Counted from the first letter of the stretch, positions 1 through 10,702 are shown. The stretch is 64,000 nucleotides of DNA from Bathynomus jamesi (GCA_023014485.1 JAJOZX010000195.1:1607501-1671500), one strand, 5' to 3'. Translations and numbers: made by a program. The notes: generated by a model from the sequence alone, not told the origin.

Positions 1-591
1 TAACCCTAACTGGCTGAGTCCGACGAAGATGCAAGGTGCCGGTAAAGTGATGGTGTGGGCGGGATATGGGGTGACAGAATTATTGGACCAATTTTTGTCA
101 GTGGAAATCTTAATGCCGAAAGGTATCTTAACATGTTGCAAGAAGAGATTTTCCCATCCCTGCTAAACAAGGAAGGTAACTTCCCAGTTTACTTCCAGCA
201 AGATGGAGCTCCACCTCATTATGGTCTTCACGTGCGTCGGTATTTGGATCAGCAGTTTCCGGATGCTTGGATTGGTCGGCGTGGTCCTGTGGAGTGGCCT
301 CCCAGATCCCCAGATCTCACCCCCCTTGATTTCTATCTTTGTGGGCACTTGAAGGCCATGGTGTATCAGGAAAAGATACGAGACATAAATCATCTAAAGG
401 AACGTATCACCAACGCCATTTCAAGCATAACGTCAACTGTGCTAATGCGTGTTCATCAACAGTGGGGAACACGTACTGAAATGTGTTTTCAAAACAATGG
501 CAACCATGTAGAGCATATTATATAAATAAAAATGGTTGTCCATAAAAAAATGTTTATTTTTCCTATGTATGGAAACTTACGGCCCACCCTG
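1..591 (+). mobile_element. Tc1/mariner-like transposon, 3' part (copy 1)
   Basis: This is the right-hand part of a DNA transposon cut by the window start. Its right terminal repeat lies at about 557-591 and ends in GGCCCACCCTG, followed immediately by (TA)n, which fits the TA target of this superfamily. The same terminus occurs in both orientations at 4884 and 5296, so the end is defined by comparison within the window. The body carries the C-terminal half of a transposase. The left end lies outside the window. Confidence 0.85.
3..525 (+). pseudogene. mariner-like transposase, C-terminal half, frameshifted
   Basis: The encoded segment contains the second catalytic aspartate in a QQDGAPPH motif and the third in SPDLTPLDFYL, with 41 residues between the two aspartates if the D of PLD is taken as catalytic. 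A C-terminal tail ending NHVEHII is typical of this family. The upstream part (KVMVW motif) is in another frame, and a one-base change near position 58 shifts it, so the reading frame is broken. The first catalytic aspartate and the helix-turn-helix domain lie before the window. The protein would have cut and rejoined transposon ends in the nucleus. The family call is firm; the exact DDxD subclass is not. Confidence 0.85.
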
Positions 592-611
592 TATATATAT
601 ATATATATATA
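592..611. repeat. (TA)n microsatellite
   Basis: A pure TA run directly abuts the right terminus of the mariner-like copy. The TA target duplication cannot be separated from the array. Confidence 0.9.
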
Positions 612-1329
612 GTACCGTGCAAAATTTTATCATACAATAACGACATAGATTCAGTAAAGTAATTTTACCAGTTATTATTCATTCTTTGTTGAAATAAAGA
701 CCAAATTATGTATGTCCTTGAAGGAACGTCTCTACAAATAGAATATAATTATGCCTTAATATATCTCATTTAAATTTTAGGAAAGTGTGCTTCAACATGC
801 TATGTTATGTGGTTTTATGTTGTTAAGTGCATAGCGAAATTCGCAATCAGTTGTTTTTCAAATACATTCATCAATATTCTCTTGGAAAAGAGTAGAAACT
901 AACCTTTAAACGTTGATAAAAGCCAATATTTTACTCTATGAAATATTAAGTCCAATCTTCTTGCTGATCAACTCAAGTAATATGTTTTCCTGTCTGGGTC
1001 AAAGTTCACTCATCCAAAATCAGACACAAACTGCGTCAGGAAGCGTTAAAAGAGAGCGTTCAGTAAAAACGGAGACTCACTTAATCTACTCTCAATCTAC
1101 TTTCGACCTACTGTTGGTGTACTCTTGAAAGACTTTATTTTTTGCAGAGTATATATTTAGTCCTTTTTTAACTCTCACTTCAAAAGTAGACAAAGTGGAC
1201 AGTTTTTAGGGTAATAACTACGTTTATTCACACATTTGTGAATTACTCTACTTTTCACACCTAAGTACTCACTATTATACATTTTTTTCGATTCTATCAT
1301 TATTCATTAATTCCACATGATCATACTAA
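612..1329. other. no gene seen
   Basis: AT-rich sequence. Short open frames here have no recognisable motif, and I see no inverted or tandem repeat of note. Confidence 0.6.
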
Positions 1330-2030
1330 CATAGCATATCATCCTCTATTCTCACTCCAATGACTTTTTCACTCCACACTTTTCCCGAACATCCTCATTT
1401 CTCATACTGTCAATTCATTTTGCGCCAATCGTGCTCCTTAAATTCTGCATCTTAACTGCCATTACTTTTGACAATGAGCTATCATGCCATGCATACATCA
1501 GTGGTGGCACCAGTACACCTTCATGTAAACTTTCCTGTATCTACACTCAAGCACTTGCTTCCTACCAAGACTTTTATTACGTCCATAACTTGCTTGGCCT
1601 ACTTCACTCTACTTTCAACTTCCAGTGTACTTATACCTCTTTTGTCAATCAAATACCCCCAATTATTTAAATTCTTTCACAAACTCTAAATTTTATCCAC
1701 TCACCAGTCTCTCAACGGCAAGAATCTTAATTTTATTTGTATTTACTTTCAGTACGCTTTCACAAATATCGACAAAACTCGTCACTGCTCTCCTGAATTA
1801 ATTTTCTGATTGACACAGAAAAACTACATCATCAGCATACATCGGATGCGACAGTTACCATCCATTCTCTTTCAAAATGAGATTTACTCCTCTTCCTAGC
1901 ATTCTTCCCATCCATACACAAATTAAACAACCATGACAACATCACAGCTCTGTCGTACTCCAACATTAATACTGAACCAGTCACTCGACTCATCTCTAAT
2001 TCTTACGCAAGCACTACTACCCACATAATG
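1330..2030 (-). pseudogene. non-LTR reverse transcriptase relic
   Basis: On the minus strand, fragments in several frames resemble a non-LTR reverse transcriptase: a GVRQSC box near 1945-1970, then SWLFNLCMDG, then a YADDV-like segment near 1830, and further downstream VKEFK.LGV and scattered similarity to the thumb region down to about 1330. Stops and frameshifts are frequent, so the copy is dead. No endonuclease domain or 3' tail was identified. The order of the motifs supports the call; the clade is uncertain (RTE-like or jockey-like). Confidence 0.6.
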
Positions 2031-2045
2031 ATAATGATAATGATA
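2027..2045. repeat. short ATAATG tandem repeat
   Basis: Three to four copies of a six-base unit lie next to the RT relic. No function is inferred. Confidence 0.6.
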
Positions 2046-2427
2046 AGCTCTAGTGGCAGGAGATAAACCCCCTAAACTCCATAAAATCCAGTAAAAAAAT
2101 TTCACTGCATTTGACAACTCACCACTAACACCAAATATTCTGAGCCCCTTGCCAAGAAACAGGTGTTTAACACTAGTGTTTACGGCATATTCTGGTTTAG
2201 CAACGTCTCCTATCTACATGAACGAAAATTTTCGTGTATTATATATCCTTTGAGGTCAAAAAGTTATTCTGAAAAAATCGTGTATGAAGGTTTCTGTGAG
2301 TACGATATCCTGAAACTTCTATTTAATTAATGCAAAGTGTTGAGTGCTTTATCGACACATTAAGATGGGTTTGGGTTGCCAGTTTGATCCGAGAGACAAC
2401 CTCAGCGTTGATAGTCTAGCACTGTTA

Positions 2428-2785
2428 GGCCAAGACCACACGAGCGACTTTGTCGCTGCGACGAAGTTGTAACGACATATTGCAAAGAATAGGTACTGTT
2501 GTTTCCTATGGGGCAAGCTACAAGGCAGACAGTCGCTGCGACAATTATTCTCTGTTGCATCCAGCTGCGTCTTCCCTGTGACACGACAAAGTCGCAGGGA
2601 GGATTGGTTTATTGTTTCAAGTGCGGGAGGCTACACGAGCGACTTTGTCACAGCGTCAGTCTAAAAACGAAGAGATCGCAGCGACTTGTCGCAGCCCATG
2701 TAGTTTGCAACAGCCACTGCGATTGTGTCGCTACGATACTTTGCAACTCTGACGCAGCAACAAAGTTGCTCGTGTAGCCATGGCT
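2428..2785. mobile_element. MITE, PIF/Harbinger-like
   Basis: The ends are imperfect inverted repeats: the left begins GGCCAAGACCACACGAGC and the right end, read in reverse complement, gives AGCCATGGCTACACGAGC followed by AACTTTGTTGCTGC. TTA is present at both flanks, compatible with the 3-bp duplication of PIF/Harbinger elements. Inner copies of the CACGAGCGACTTTGTC motif near 2570 and 2635 point to a composite or rearranged element. There is no coding capacity. The superfamily is inferred from terminus style and target length only. Confidence 0.5.
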
Positions 2786-4052
2786 TTAAACTCTGAATTT
2801 GTTTCACTTAGCATATATGCAAAGTTTCTTTCAAATCTTATTAAAATCAGTTTGGCTTGGTTCCCATTAACTTTGTCTTAAAGCTGTAAAGTTAGATTAG
2901 ATATTGTAAAAGACTGGTGACAGTAAAATTTATGAGAGTGGAACACTTCTACACCCTACAGTACTAACTAAAGAGTGAAGTTTCAAAGAAAATTTAAATC
3001 GTTAACGGCTAATAAATAAATTTTAACTGAAATTTAAGAAATTGTAATAGACACTTTCAATGAATTGCATATTGTAAATTAAATTGTTAAATTGAATTTC
3101 TTACTAAATAGAATCTCATAAATTGAAGTAAAGGTTATACGAGTTAACGATTTCAAAATGGGGAGTCACCGAGAGGGTTGCCAGTTAAGGGAGTTGAGAC
3201 CGCAGTGATCTTTAACTCTCTCACTACTGTTATCAAGTCGGAAAGGACGAGACAACTTTTCGGGCAGTGTCCAATCCATGCGGGGCATCTGAAAATGATT
3301 GACGTGTATCAAGTCTCTTTATTCTAAATTTGAGGCAGTCATGAGTTGTTTCGGAGGATACTCATTTTGGAAGGGAGAGGGCAACGGATTTTTTACGTAG
3401 AATTTTTGTCAAATTCCCAGTTTTTAGTATAAATTATAAGAAGTTAATTAGAAGTTTAAATTATGACTTTACAATTCTTGAAACAGCTTTCCGTTTCATA
3501 AGGATGTGGAGACGCCAGCTTGTCGTGTTTGTATGAAAAAATATCAACTTTACGGAACTAAGATTTTCGCTATAATATATTCTATGGACTTCCGCAATTT
3601 ATGGGAGGTATTTTAATATATGACAGAAGAAAAAAGCTAAAATTTAGGAGTTCCAAGTTGTAATTTATATCAACAGAAGAAAAAACATTTCTAAAGGTGG
3701 CTTCTATAATTTCCATAAGGACATTAACTTCCTTCTTTTACTATGAATCACTTTTTTCGTATTCCTCGCCTTACTTAAAATAATTTAATGCTTAATTTTG
3801 TTATTTAAATCGGTGTGGGTATCAAAATGCGGGACTTACGATATATGCTAAGTGAATGCATATTATCCTCTGTGTGGGGAATTATGTACCGGAAGTATTA
3901 CGCAGGACTTTTCAAATGTATCTAGGAGCATGATTTTAAATATTAATTTATCTAATTTTTAATTGTATCTTATTAGACAAACTCGTTCGCGAACATGATA
4001 TAGAATACCATATGACACTCCCCACATTTAAACTGAGTATCCTTCTTTAGTA
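2786..4052. other. no gene seen
   Basis: AT-rich non-coding sequence with frequent stops in all frames. I recognise no repeat family or RNA gene here. Confidence 0.55.
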
Positions 4053-4060
4053 CGCTTCTA

Positions 4061-4505
4061 GGATCTTTTCCGTTTGACTGCCGCCATTGAAACATAATTA
4101 AACTTTTTGTATTTTGTATTTTAACTGAAATGTCTTGATGATACAAAATAAGTTACTTTATAAAAAAGCTTTTCTTAATTTCCCCTTCAAATTTTGTTTC
4201 TTATAAACAATTTTAATTACTTTCAAGATCCATGCTTAATTTTTAAGTTTTAATCGTGTACTCAGAAAAATAAGGGGATCACCTGAAGATCAGGGCCTCC
4301 AGCCTTCTTTAGTTAGCTTTATAAGGCTAACTAACAAAAATATCACGACCTAACCTAACCAATCGTCAAGGTCGTACAGTTGACCTTACGATTGGTTAGG
4401 TTAGGTCGTGATATTTTCGTTAGTTAGCCTTATAAGGCTAAGTAAAGAAGGCTGGGGGCACTTACCTCTTATGTTTCAATGGCGGCAGTCAAACGGAAAA
4501 GATCC
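4061..4505. mobile_element. Merlin-type MITE, copy A, with 8-bp TSD
   Basis: Terminal inverted repeats of 37 bp start with GGATCTTTTCCG at 4061-4097 and mirror at 4469-4505. They are flanked by a perfect 8-bp direct repeat CGCTTCTA at 4053-4060 and 4506-4513. GG termini plus an 8-bp duplication are the hallmarks of Merlin elements. The right half (about 4300-4460) is a fold-back core with arms carrying AGTTAGCTTTATAAGG and CCTAACCTAACC, shared with copies at 11445 and 34999. There is no coding sequence. The left portion (4098-4275) has no counterpart in the other copies. Confidence 0.8.
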
Positions 4506-4843
4506 CGCTTCTAATACTTAAATTATCATGGATGGAATCTAGCGTTTAAATCCTCTCGTATTAATAAGTAATTTCAATCATTATCAGTAATTTTAGTATT
4601 TACGAAATCGACTGAACGTTTTGTGTGAATGAAACGTTGATTTTAAGATGTGAAAAAGGGACGGAACATAAGGAAAGGAATTCTTGGTTGATGAGAATAA
4701 TTTGTATTTTTTGTTAAAAGGGAAGAGATTGCCGAGAAAGCCGTCAGGAAACCTATAAAAATAAGGTTTATGAGGTTAGTTTAAAAGATAAGAATGATAA
4801 TAAATACATAAAAAAATAATAAGGGTAAAATTAAAACTTTTTC

Positions 4844-4844
4844 A

Positions 4845-4883
<39 letters not shown>
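4844..4883. repeat. (TG)n(TA)n compound microsatellite
   Basis: About eight TG units pass into about eleven TA units, which end exactly at the left terminus of the mariner-like deletion derivative. Confidence 0.9.
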
Positions 4884-5296
4884 CAGGGTGGGCCGTAAGT
4901 TTCCATACATAGGAAAATTTAAATTATGGTCTTCACGTGCGTCGGTATTTGGATCAGCAGTTTCCGGATGCTTGGATTGGTCGGCGTGGTCCTGTGGAGT
5001 GGCCTCCCAGATCCCCAGATCTCACCCCCCTTGATTTCTATCTTTGGGGGCACTTGAAGGCCATGGTGTATCAGGAAAAGATACGAGACATAAATCATCT
5101 AAAGGAACGTATCACCAACGCCATTACAAGCATAACGTCAACTGTGCTAATGCGTGTTCATCAACAGTGGGGAACACGTATTGAAATGTGTTTTCAAAAC
5201 AATGGCAACCATGTAGAGCATATTATATAAATAAAAATGGTTGTCCATAAAAAAATGTTTATTTTTCCTATGTATGGAAACTTACGGCCCACCCTG
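4884..5296 (+). mobile_element. internally deleted mariner-like element (413 bp)
   Basis: Both termini are present: CAGGGTGGGCCGTAAG at 4884 and its reverse complement ending at 5296, each next to TA repeats. The body is nearly identical to the 3' part of the copy at 1-591. Immediately after the left terminal repeat the sequence jumps to the stretch just downstream of the DGAPPH codons. The deletion therefore removed the start of the transposase, its DNA-binding domain and the first two catalytic aspartates. This is a non-autonomous derivative in the act of becoming a MITE. Confidence 0.9.
4937..5230 (+). pseudogene. mariner-like transposase, C-terminal fragment
   Basis: About 97 codons remain open, covering the WIGRRGP segment, the third catalytic aspartate in SPDLTPLD and the terminal NHVEHII. 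The product could not be catalytic. The fragment differs from the copy at 55-525 at only a few residues (C to W before the GHL motif, S to T, T to I), indicating a close common ancestor. Confidence 0.85.
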
Positions 5297-5297
5297 T

Positions 5298-5317
5298 GTA
5301 TATATATATATATATAT
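5298..5317. repeat. (TA)n microsatellite between two elements
   Basis: A short TA run separates the mariner derivative from the next element's TAGGGTGTCTC terminus. Confidence 0.85.
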
Positions 5318-7281
5318 TAGGGTGTCTCTTATTTTCGAAGTGTTGATTTTTTTAGGTTGCGCCCCCTCAACCAGTTCCATTGGTTGAAAAAACATCACAT
5401 ATAAAATGTTTTTTGGATTGAACAATTTTTAGAGGTCGCCCCCGCTTATTAAAGTTCATAAAATATAGCTATTATTTATGCAATTAATATTTGAAATTAC
5501 TAGCAGTTGTCAAGTATACTAAACATATGTTTTTAATTAATTAATCATCATATTTATGATGAATTCAATTAAATGAATATTTGTTTCGATACAACAGCTT
5601 CAAACACGGGTCAATATAGTGGAGCCTGTGCTCTCATCGGAGCAAAATTGGGACATGATGTTTTGTACTTGCCTTGTAGACACCATGTTTTAGATTTATT
5701 GTTGGGAGCTGCATTTGAAGCAACATTGGGATCTACATCAACTGGTCCAGAGATATTGATCTTTAAGCGTTTTCGTGACAATTGGACTTCTGTTGATCAA
5801 AGCCAGTTCCAAACAGGTGAGACAGACACGATTACTAAAGAAGCAATTATCCAGTCTAAAACTGAACTAATTCAGTTTGCTAGATCCCAGGCACCTATGC
5901 TACGGGATGACTATGAAGAACTTTTGGATCTGTCCATCATCTTTCTTGGAGGTGTCCCCAATAAAGGCATCAAGTTTCGTGCACCAGGTGCCATGCATCG
6001 AGCTCGCTGGATGTCCAAAGCGCTCTATTCTATCAAGATGTGGCTTTTTTGAAACCAGTTCAAGATGACTAAGACTGAAGAACGAGGAATTCGAGATCTT
6101 TCCCTTTTTTCTGTTCTCATCTATATGAAGGCTTGGACAACATCCTCACTCCCTATTGAAACCCCATTTAATGACTGGCTCCTTATGAGGTCATTGATTA
6201 ATTATCCTAACAAAAAGATTTCTGATGCAACTAAAAAAAAGCTCTCTAACCACTTATGGTACCTGTCTGAAGAAGCAGTTGGTCTTGCTTTCTTTGATGA
6301 GCGAATTACTACAGATGTAAAGAAACGCATGGTAAAGGCATTAGAAGATGAGTCCACTGATAGACCACCCAAGCGTCCTCGGATTCCTGAATCGACCTTC
6401 TGCTCTGGTGAAGGACTACACCAACTTGTTACAAGAAATACTAGAGAATTCTTTACTAAGCTGAATTTGCCAGAAGGATTTCTGAACAAGGCACCCAGCA
6501 CTTGGACATCCAACTGTGAATATTTAAGGGCCAGAGCTATTGTTGCAGCTCTATCTGTTGTAAATGACCGGCAGAACGTGCAGTAGCTTTAGTTCAAGAG
6601 CTGAATAAGAAATTGACAGTGGGGGAAGAGCAGCTCCAGTTCCTGCTCCAAATTGTTGCAAAACACCGCCAGAGTCACCCAGTTCCATCAAAAACTGTTC
6701 TTCTCAAAAAATAACCATCAATGAGGTCGCACCTTAAAATACACCATATTGTATAATCATTGTATATTAAATAAATGTTGTATAAGGAAATAATGCTAAT
6801 TAAAGTAATTAAAGTATGTAAATAGCACTGGCATTTTGAATTTATCTCTATATAATAAACTAATGTGTTTTTTTGTAGCAATGCTTCATTGCTGATTGTA
6901 TATAAAAAAAGAGCCAGGAAGGATTTTGGATAGGAGAAAAAGGATTGGGATAAAGAAGGATTGAGGACCAAAGGATGGATTATAACAACATCAAGGATAG
7001 GTTAGAAAAGGATCAATGATAAATAAGAAGGCCTATACTTATAAAAACGAATCAAACTAAAAAAAGAAGGAAGGAATTATGTGTATAATGAGCATAATCA
7101 TATGTCAGGAGCTATTATGCCATGGTCACCATTTTTATTAGCCGGGGGCGACCCCTAAATATGAGCCAATTTGTGTCAAACTTTCAAGTTTTAGTTTTTA
7201 TGCTAAATGGAACTATTTCAGGGGGCGCAGATAAAATAATTTAACATTTCAATTTTTCACTACCCAATAAGAGACACCCTA
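5318..7281 (+). mobile_element. TAGGG-terminus DNA transposon, member 1
   Basis: The ends are a perfect 16-bp inverted repeat starting TAGGGTGTCTCTTATT at 5318, mirrored at 7266-7281, inside (TA)n on both sides, so the target duplication cannot be read. Subterminal GC-rich motifs of the type GCGCCCCCT recur on both sides (5359, 5441, 7145, 7221) and may be transposase-binding sites. The interior encodes a broken RNase H-fold-like protein related to those at 8062-10310 and 50521-53418. I do not recognise the superfamily with certainty. Confidence 0.7.
5573..6713 (+). pseudogene. RNase H-fold-like transposase-related protein, broken
   Basis: Open blocks at 5573-6052 and 6065-6586, and a final block to 6713 ending in LLKK and a stop, are separated by frameshifts near 6055 and 6575. 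Motifs in order: FDTTASNTG (candidate catalytic D), CRHH (a CxxH pair), a STSTGPE segment, GAMHRARWMS, and YLSEEAVGLAFFDE, which holds a conserved glutamate. Related arthropod proteins carry an earlier aspartate motif; it is absent here, so the 5' part of the gene has been lost. The layout D, CxxH, E resembles hAT and related transposases, but this is by eye. Function beyond being transposase-like is inference. Confidence 0.6.
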
Positions 7282-7308
7282 ATATATATATATATATATA
7301 TATATATT
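7282..7308. repeat. (TA)n microsatellite
   Basis: A TA run follows the right end of the preceding element. Confidence 0.85.
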
Positions 7309-7346
7309 AATGTAAAGAACGACGCTTGTGTCGTTCTTTACATTAA
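7307..7346. repeat. perfect 40-bp palindromic hairpin
   Basis: A 17-bp perfect stem (TTAATGTAAAGAACGAC) closes on a 6-base loop. It stands alone between two (TA)-flanked elements. It is too short for a microRNA precursor and has no oligo-T tract to suggest a terminator. Confidence 0.7.
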
Positions 7347-7550
7347 TTATACTGTGTGTTGTTTGCAGTTAAAATATATATATATCAGTGGCGTGCATTC
7401 AGGGTAAGCTAGATAAGCGCCGCCTACCCTAATAAAAATCTTATTAAAATTATTAAAGACAGTACCATATTTTTCAGAATAGTCTATAGTACATACCCAC
7501 TAGCCAGTTATGAAGTTTATCATTAGCTACTATAAATATATAATATGTAC

Positions 7551-7880
7551 AATTTAGGGTGGAGCGAAAAATACTTTTTTTCTATTATGAAGTTCTAATA
7601 GTGATTAAAAGTTGCGTTTAGTAGACGATATATACCTGCCAAAACATGAGTTCATTTGTTTAATATTTTCAGCTGCCACCAGGGGGCTAAAGTTAACACA
7701 ATTTTGGGTAAAAAGGAAAAAAATGCTTCTATTTTAGGTTTATCAAACTATTATAAAATTTTATCTTAGAATTATCTAATAGGTTGATTAAGATTCTTAA
7801 ATGATAAGAATTCGTTTTGTAAAAATGCCTTTTCATATGCTTAATATCTTCAGCTGCCACAAGAGGGCTGAAATTAACAT
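7551..7880 (+). repeat. left long terminal inverted repeat
   Basis: This pairs with 10703-11030 at roughly 90 percent identity by eye. It contains two related subunits, about 180 bp apart, each built around TAATATYTTCAGCTGCCAC followed by a purine-rich AGGGGGCT or AGAGGGCT. The repeat is therefore itself an internal duplication. Confidence 0.8.
7676..7868 (+). promoter_or_regulatory. two CTCF-like core motifs in left inverted repeat
   Basis: CCACCAGGGGGC at 7676-7687 and CCACAAGAGGGC at 7857-7868 resemble the conserved CTCF core (CCAS-AGRKGGC type), both in forward orientation. The resemblance is seen directly. Binding is inference, and the motifs could equally be transposase-binding sites. 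Confidence 0.35.
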
Positions 7881-8061
7881 AAAAATGACAATTAAGTATG
7901 ATTCTGTATTTACTTGAAAAAGGGAACAGTAATAAATTAGGATGTCTCTCCTCCTTTATACTGGCTTGAGACAGTTAAGAAACGTTATTTCGTGCCTTAG
8001 CGGAGTTACCACCCTTTCCCCAACCAACCTCCCTCTAGAAAGGGTTCTTGCTGAAGACTAT

Positions 8062-9750
8062 TTAGTAATTTGCTTTTGTGTCAAATTTTGGCTGTTTTTT
8101 CCTTGATTCTAATGTAGCACGAATCCAACCGTCTCTGTTTGTAGGTCCGCAGACTGATCCAGCAGCGTCTGTAACGAGCTTGACGCATCTCTCTACGGCT
8201 TGTGTATGACATGGAAACTGAAATAATTCTGAATGAAGAGTAGTACCATGTTTGATGCATGATTCAATATCATCAAGAGAAACTCCTTTGGTTATCGGTG
8301 GTTCTGCTATCTGAAAATCTTGCCACATAATGAGATCTGTATAGTCTTTGGCATAAAAATTTATTTCTGGCACCTTAAAATACCTGATAACATCTGTTTC
8401 TTGAATGCATGCCCTTGCTTTTATGATACGCCTAAATCCCAACTGACGCACATGCTCCCTTTCATCAGCTATCATTGCAATGAGAATGTTTTCTTGATTT
8501 GCGTAATATGCATTTCGCTGAATGACTGAGTCATGTACTCTCCTAAGCTCTTCACGGAGATACCGGCTTCTTGCAATCATATGCCACATATGTTTAGCAC
8601 CATATTGGCATAATGGTTCACGCTTTATCTGAAACCACATTGGTGCGTATACCCTAACAATGAAAGTAGCTAATTCTTGTAAATTGCCTGAAGGATTCTC
8701 TGTGCTTGCATATAACCGCAGAGTCCTGTTTGCTGTGGTGAGCCACCTTGAATGTGATATATTGCCTGGACTCTTATGACTAAGACTCTTTGAGAATGTT
8801 CCACTTGATATAGCCTTGTGAATTTCAAGAAGGTATTTCTGGTCAGTACTTATGTCATCTACATCAACTTCACACATGTCCTCTTGAATTTCAATGGGTT
8901 TGAAGTTAACTATGGGAAGCTTTTCACAGTCTGAAAGTGCTCGGCCAATTTCTCCTGAAAATGCTCTTGGTCCAGTAGTGGTACCATTCAAGTGATGAAA
9001 CAGATGGCGCAATGGAAGTTCATTAAGGTGTAAAAGGCATATCAGCCACTGCAATGGCTTATTAAAGGCTTCTTCCAGTAATCTTATTGTGCCTCCAATA
9101 CTACCAGTGTTAACCACTGTCGAATCACAGCCAACTGCAACGATGTTCCCTATATCAACATTCCTTTCTTTCAAGCAATTCACTAGCGCTGTGCAAATGT
9201 ATTTAGCTTTGCCACTGGAAGGTGTCACATGTGCAAAGTACAGAGAGTGTGGTTCAGATATTATGCTGATATGCTCTTCGCGTTTGGTTCTTTGGTGGTT
9301 AGAGCCATCACTCTCCTGGACTTGAATCATTGTTTTATCCTTTCTGCCATCAAAGTATAATCCCCGCATGGTTTTTGACTCTCCTATCTGTTGTAGTTCC
9401 TTTCTCTGTTTTTGTCTTTCACGTCTTAGCTTACTTCTGTCTATAATATTCCCTTTGTCTTCGGGAGTAACAATTTTAAGATCTGCCAATACTGCAGAAG
9501 CAATAGCAGCCCCAGCTCTGTCCGACATTTTAAATCTATCACAAGTAATTGCTAATGAAGGCAGTGGCTCACGCATCTGTTGTTCTGATATTACATATTG
9601 AGTCGAGGTTGTATCTTCCTCATTATCTTCAGATATCTCTTCTAGTTGTTGAAGTTCACTTGTCTCTGTTTCGATTTGTAAGTTGGACGTATTGGTTATA
9701 GCAGCACTAGTTGTTTGTGAGGATTCCAGACGTGCTTTTCCATTTCCTTT
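8062..9750 (-). pseudogene. RNase H-fold-like transposase-related protein, main block
   Basis: The frame is open for more than 500 codons and extends upstream of the first methionine into the next block. Motifs in order: YFDGRKDKT (candidate first catalytic D), VGCDSTVVNTG (candidate second D), CLLH (CxxH pair), HSRWLTTANR, then YYANQENILIAMIADE with a conserved glutamate. A C-terminal FPCHTQAVERCVKLVTDAA block is followed by a DGWIRA segment. The fragment at 50521-53418 shares the HSRWLTTANR, CHTQ and C-terminal motifs; the element at 5573 shares the D, CxxH and E core. It overlaps the preceding block in another frame, so one frameshift separates an otherwise single protein of about 720 residues. 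Most likely it is the transposase of the enclosing element; the family is uncharacterised to me. Confidence 0.65.
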
Positions 9751-10310
9751 CGATGTTCTCTTGCTTGTAATCGTCTTGTGTGTGCTATGTCAATGCTTCC
9801 TATCACCATTATTCTGCGTGTTCGTTGGTCATTTAAAAAATCCTGCTCTTTTGGAGGGACTTTCTTACTCTTTTCACATGAGCATCTCCTAAACTCCTTA
9901 CATTTGCAGGTGCAGATGTCAAACAAAGTGCATTTTGAAGAGTTTTCAAATTCTTCAAGCTGATTTTTGTACTTAGGCTGATCCTTGCGTGACTTGTATG
10001 GCTTTAATAAGGACCTGTATTTATCATGGTACACTCGCATCATCTGTAAAACGCGTGTATGTGAAACTATTGGCAAAGAGGCCTTCTTCCAAATATTTTC
10101 TACCTTTTTGGAAACTGCCTCTGCTATTTCAGAAAATGAAGGCTCCTTGTTATTCATCTGCTCCTTCACTAAATGTTTTGTGAACAGGTAATCTTTCATA
10201 ATGCAGTTATAAGTTGGTAGTTGCATATCACTCATCTCACAAGGTACTTCAAATATGGCACACTTCATATGTTCTCTAGTGAAATGTTTATATTTAGTAT
10301 TTGATGCCAT
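9696..10310 (-). pseudogene. N-terminal block of the same transposon protein
   Basis: This block starts at a methionine inside the element and runs 204 codons. It has a cysteine cluster CTCKCKEFRRCSCEK (about residues 133-147), a likely zinc-binding module, then KVPPKEQDFLNDQR. The last residues overlap the main block in a different frame, so a single frameshift in the 9690-9800 interval separates them. The cysteine module would suit DNA binding. It lies 390 bp from the right inverted repeat, with AT-rich sequence between. Confidence 0.6.
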
Positions 10311-10702
10311 AATATTTTTAAGAAAAATTCACAATCACAAAATATCCTGTAACATCAAAACATTATATAATTATATATATAATATATTTTATAAGTATAT
10401 ATAATATATTATATAAATATATAATATATTATATAAATAAACTAAAATTATATAATACATTATAACAAGCATTTTATAATAAAATCAATATTATCTCTAT
10501 ATAAATCACTTTAAAATAAAGTTTTATAATATTCCGATCATATTAAAAAACTCCCCGATCAACTGAGCGACTAGGCCTACTACCTAAGAAGACAAGTGTT
10601 AACACACTGTTCTAATGACTCACAGAAAGAAATTCCTTCACACCAAAACCCTCCCCCACAACATTCAGTGTAGTCTCAACATGACTCAGTTACTCTAAAT
10701 TG
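10311..10702. other. AT-rich 5' flank of transposon gene, no gene seen
   Basis: This is a stretch of TATATAATATAT-type sequence between the start of the transposon gene and the right inverted repeat. No clear promoter elements were identified. Confidence 0.5.

Noticed and set aside
1..10. TAACCCTAAC at the window start as telomere
   Set aside because: Only one and a half repeat units; transposase coding follows directly.
4331..4420. CCTAACCTAACC tracts as interstitial telomere
   Set aside because: Only two units per arm and always within the Merlin-type MITE.
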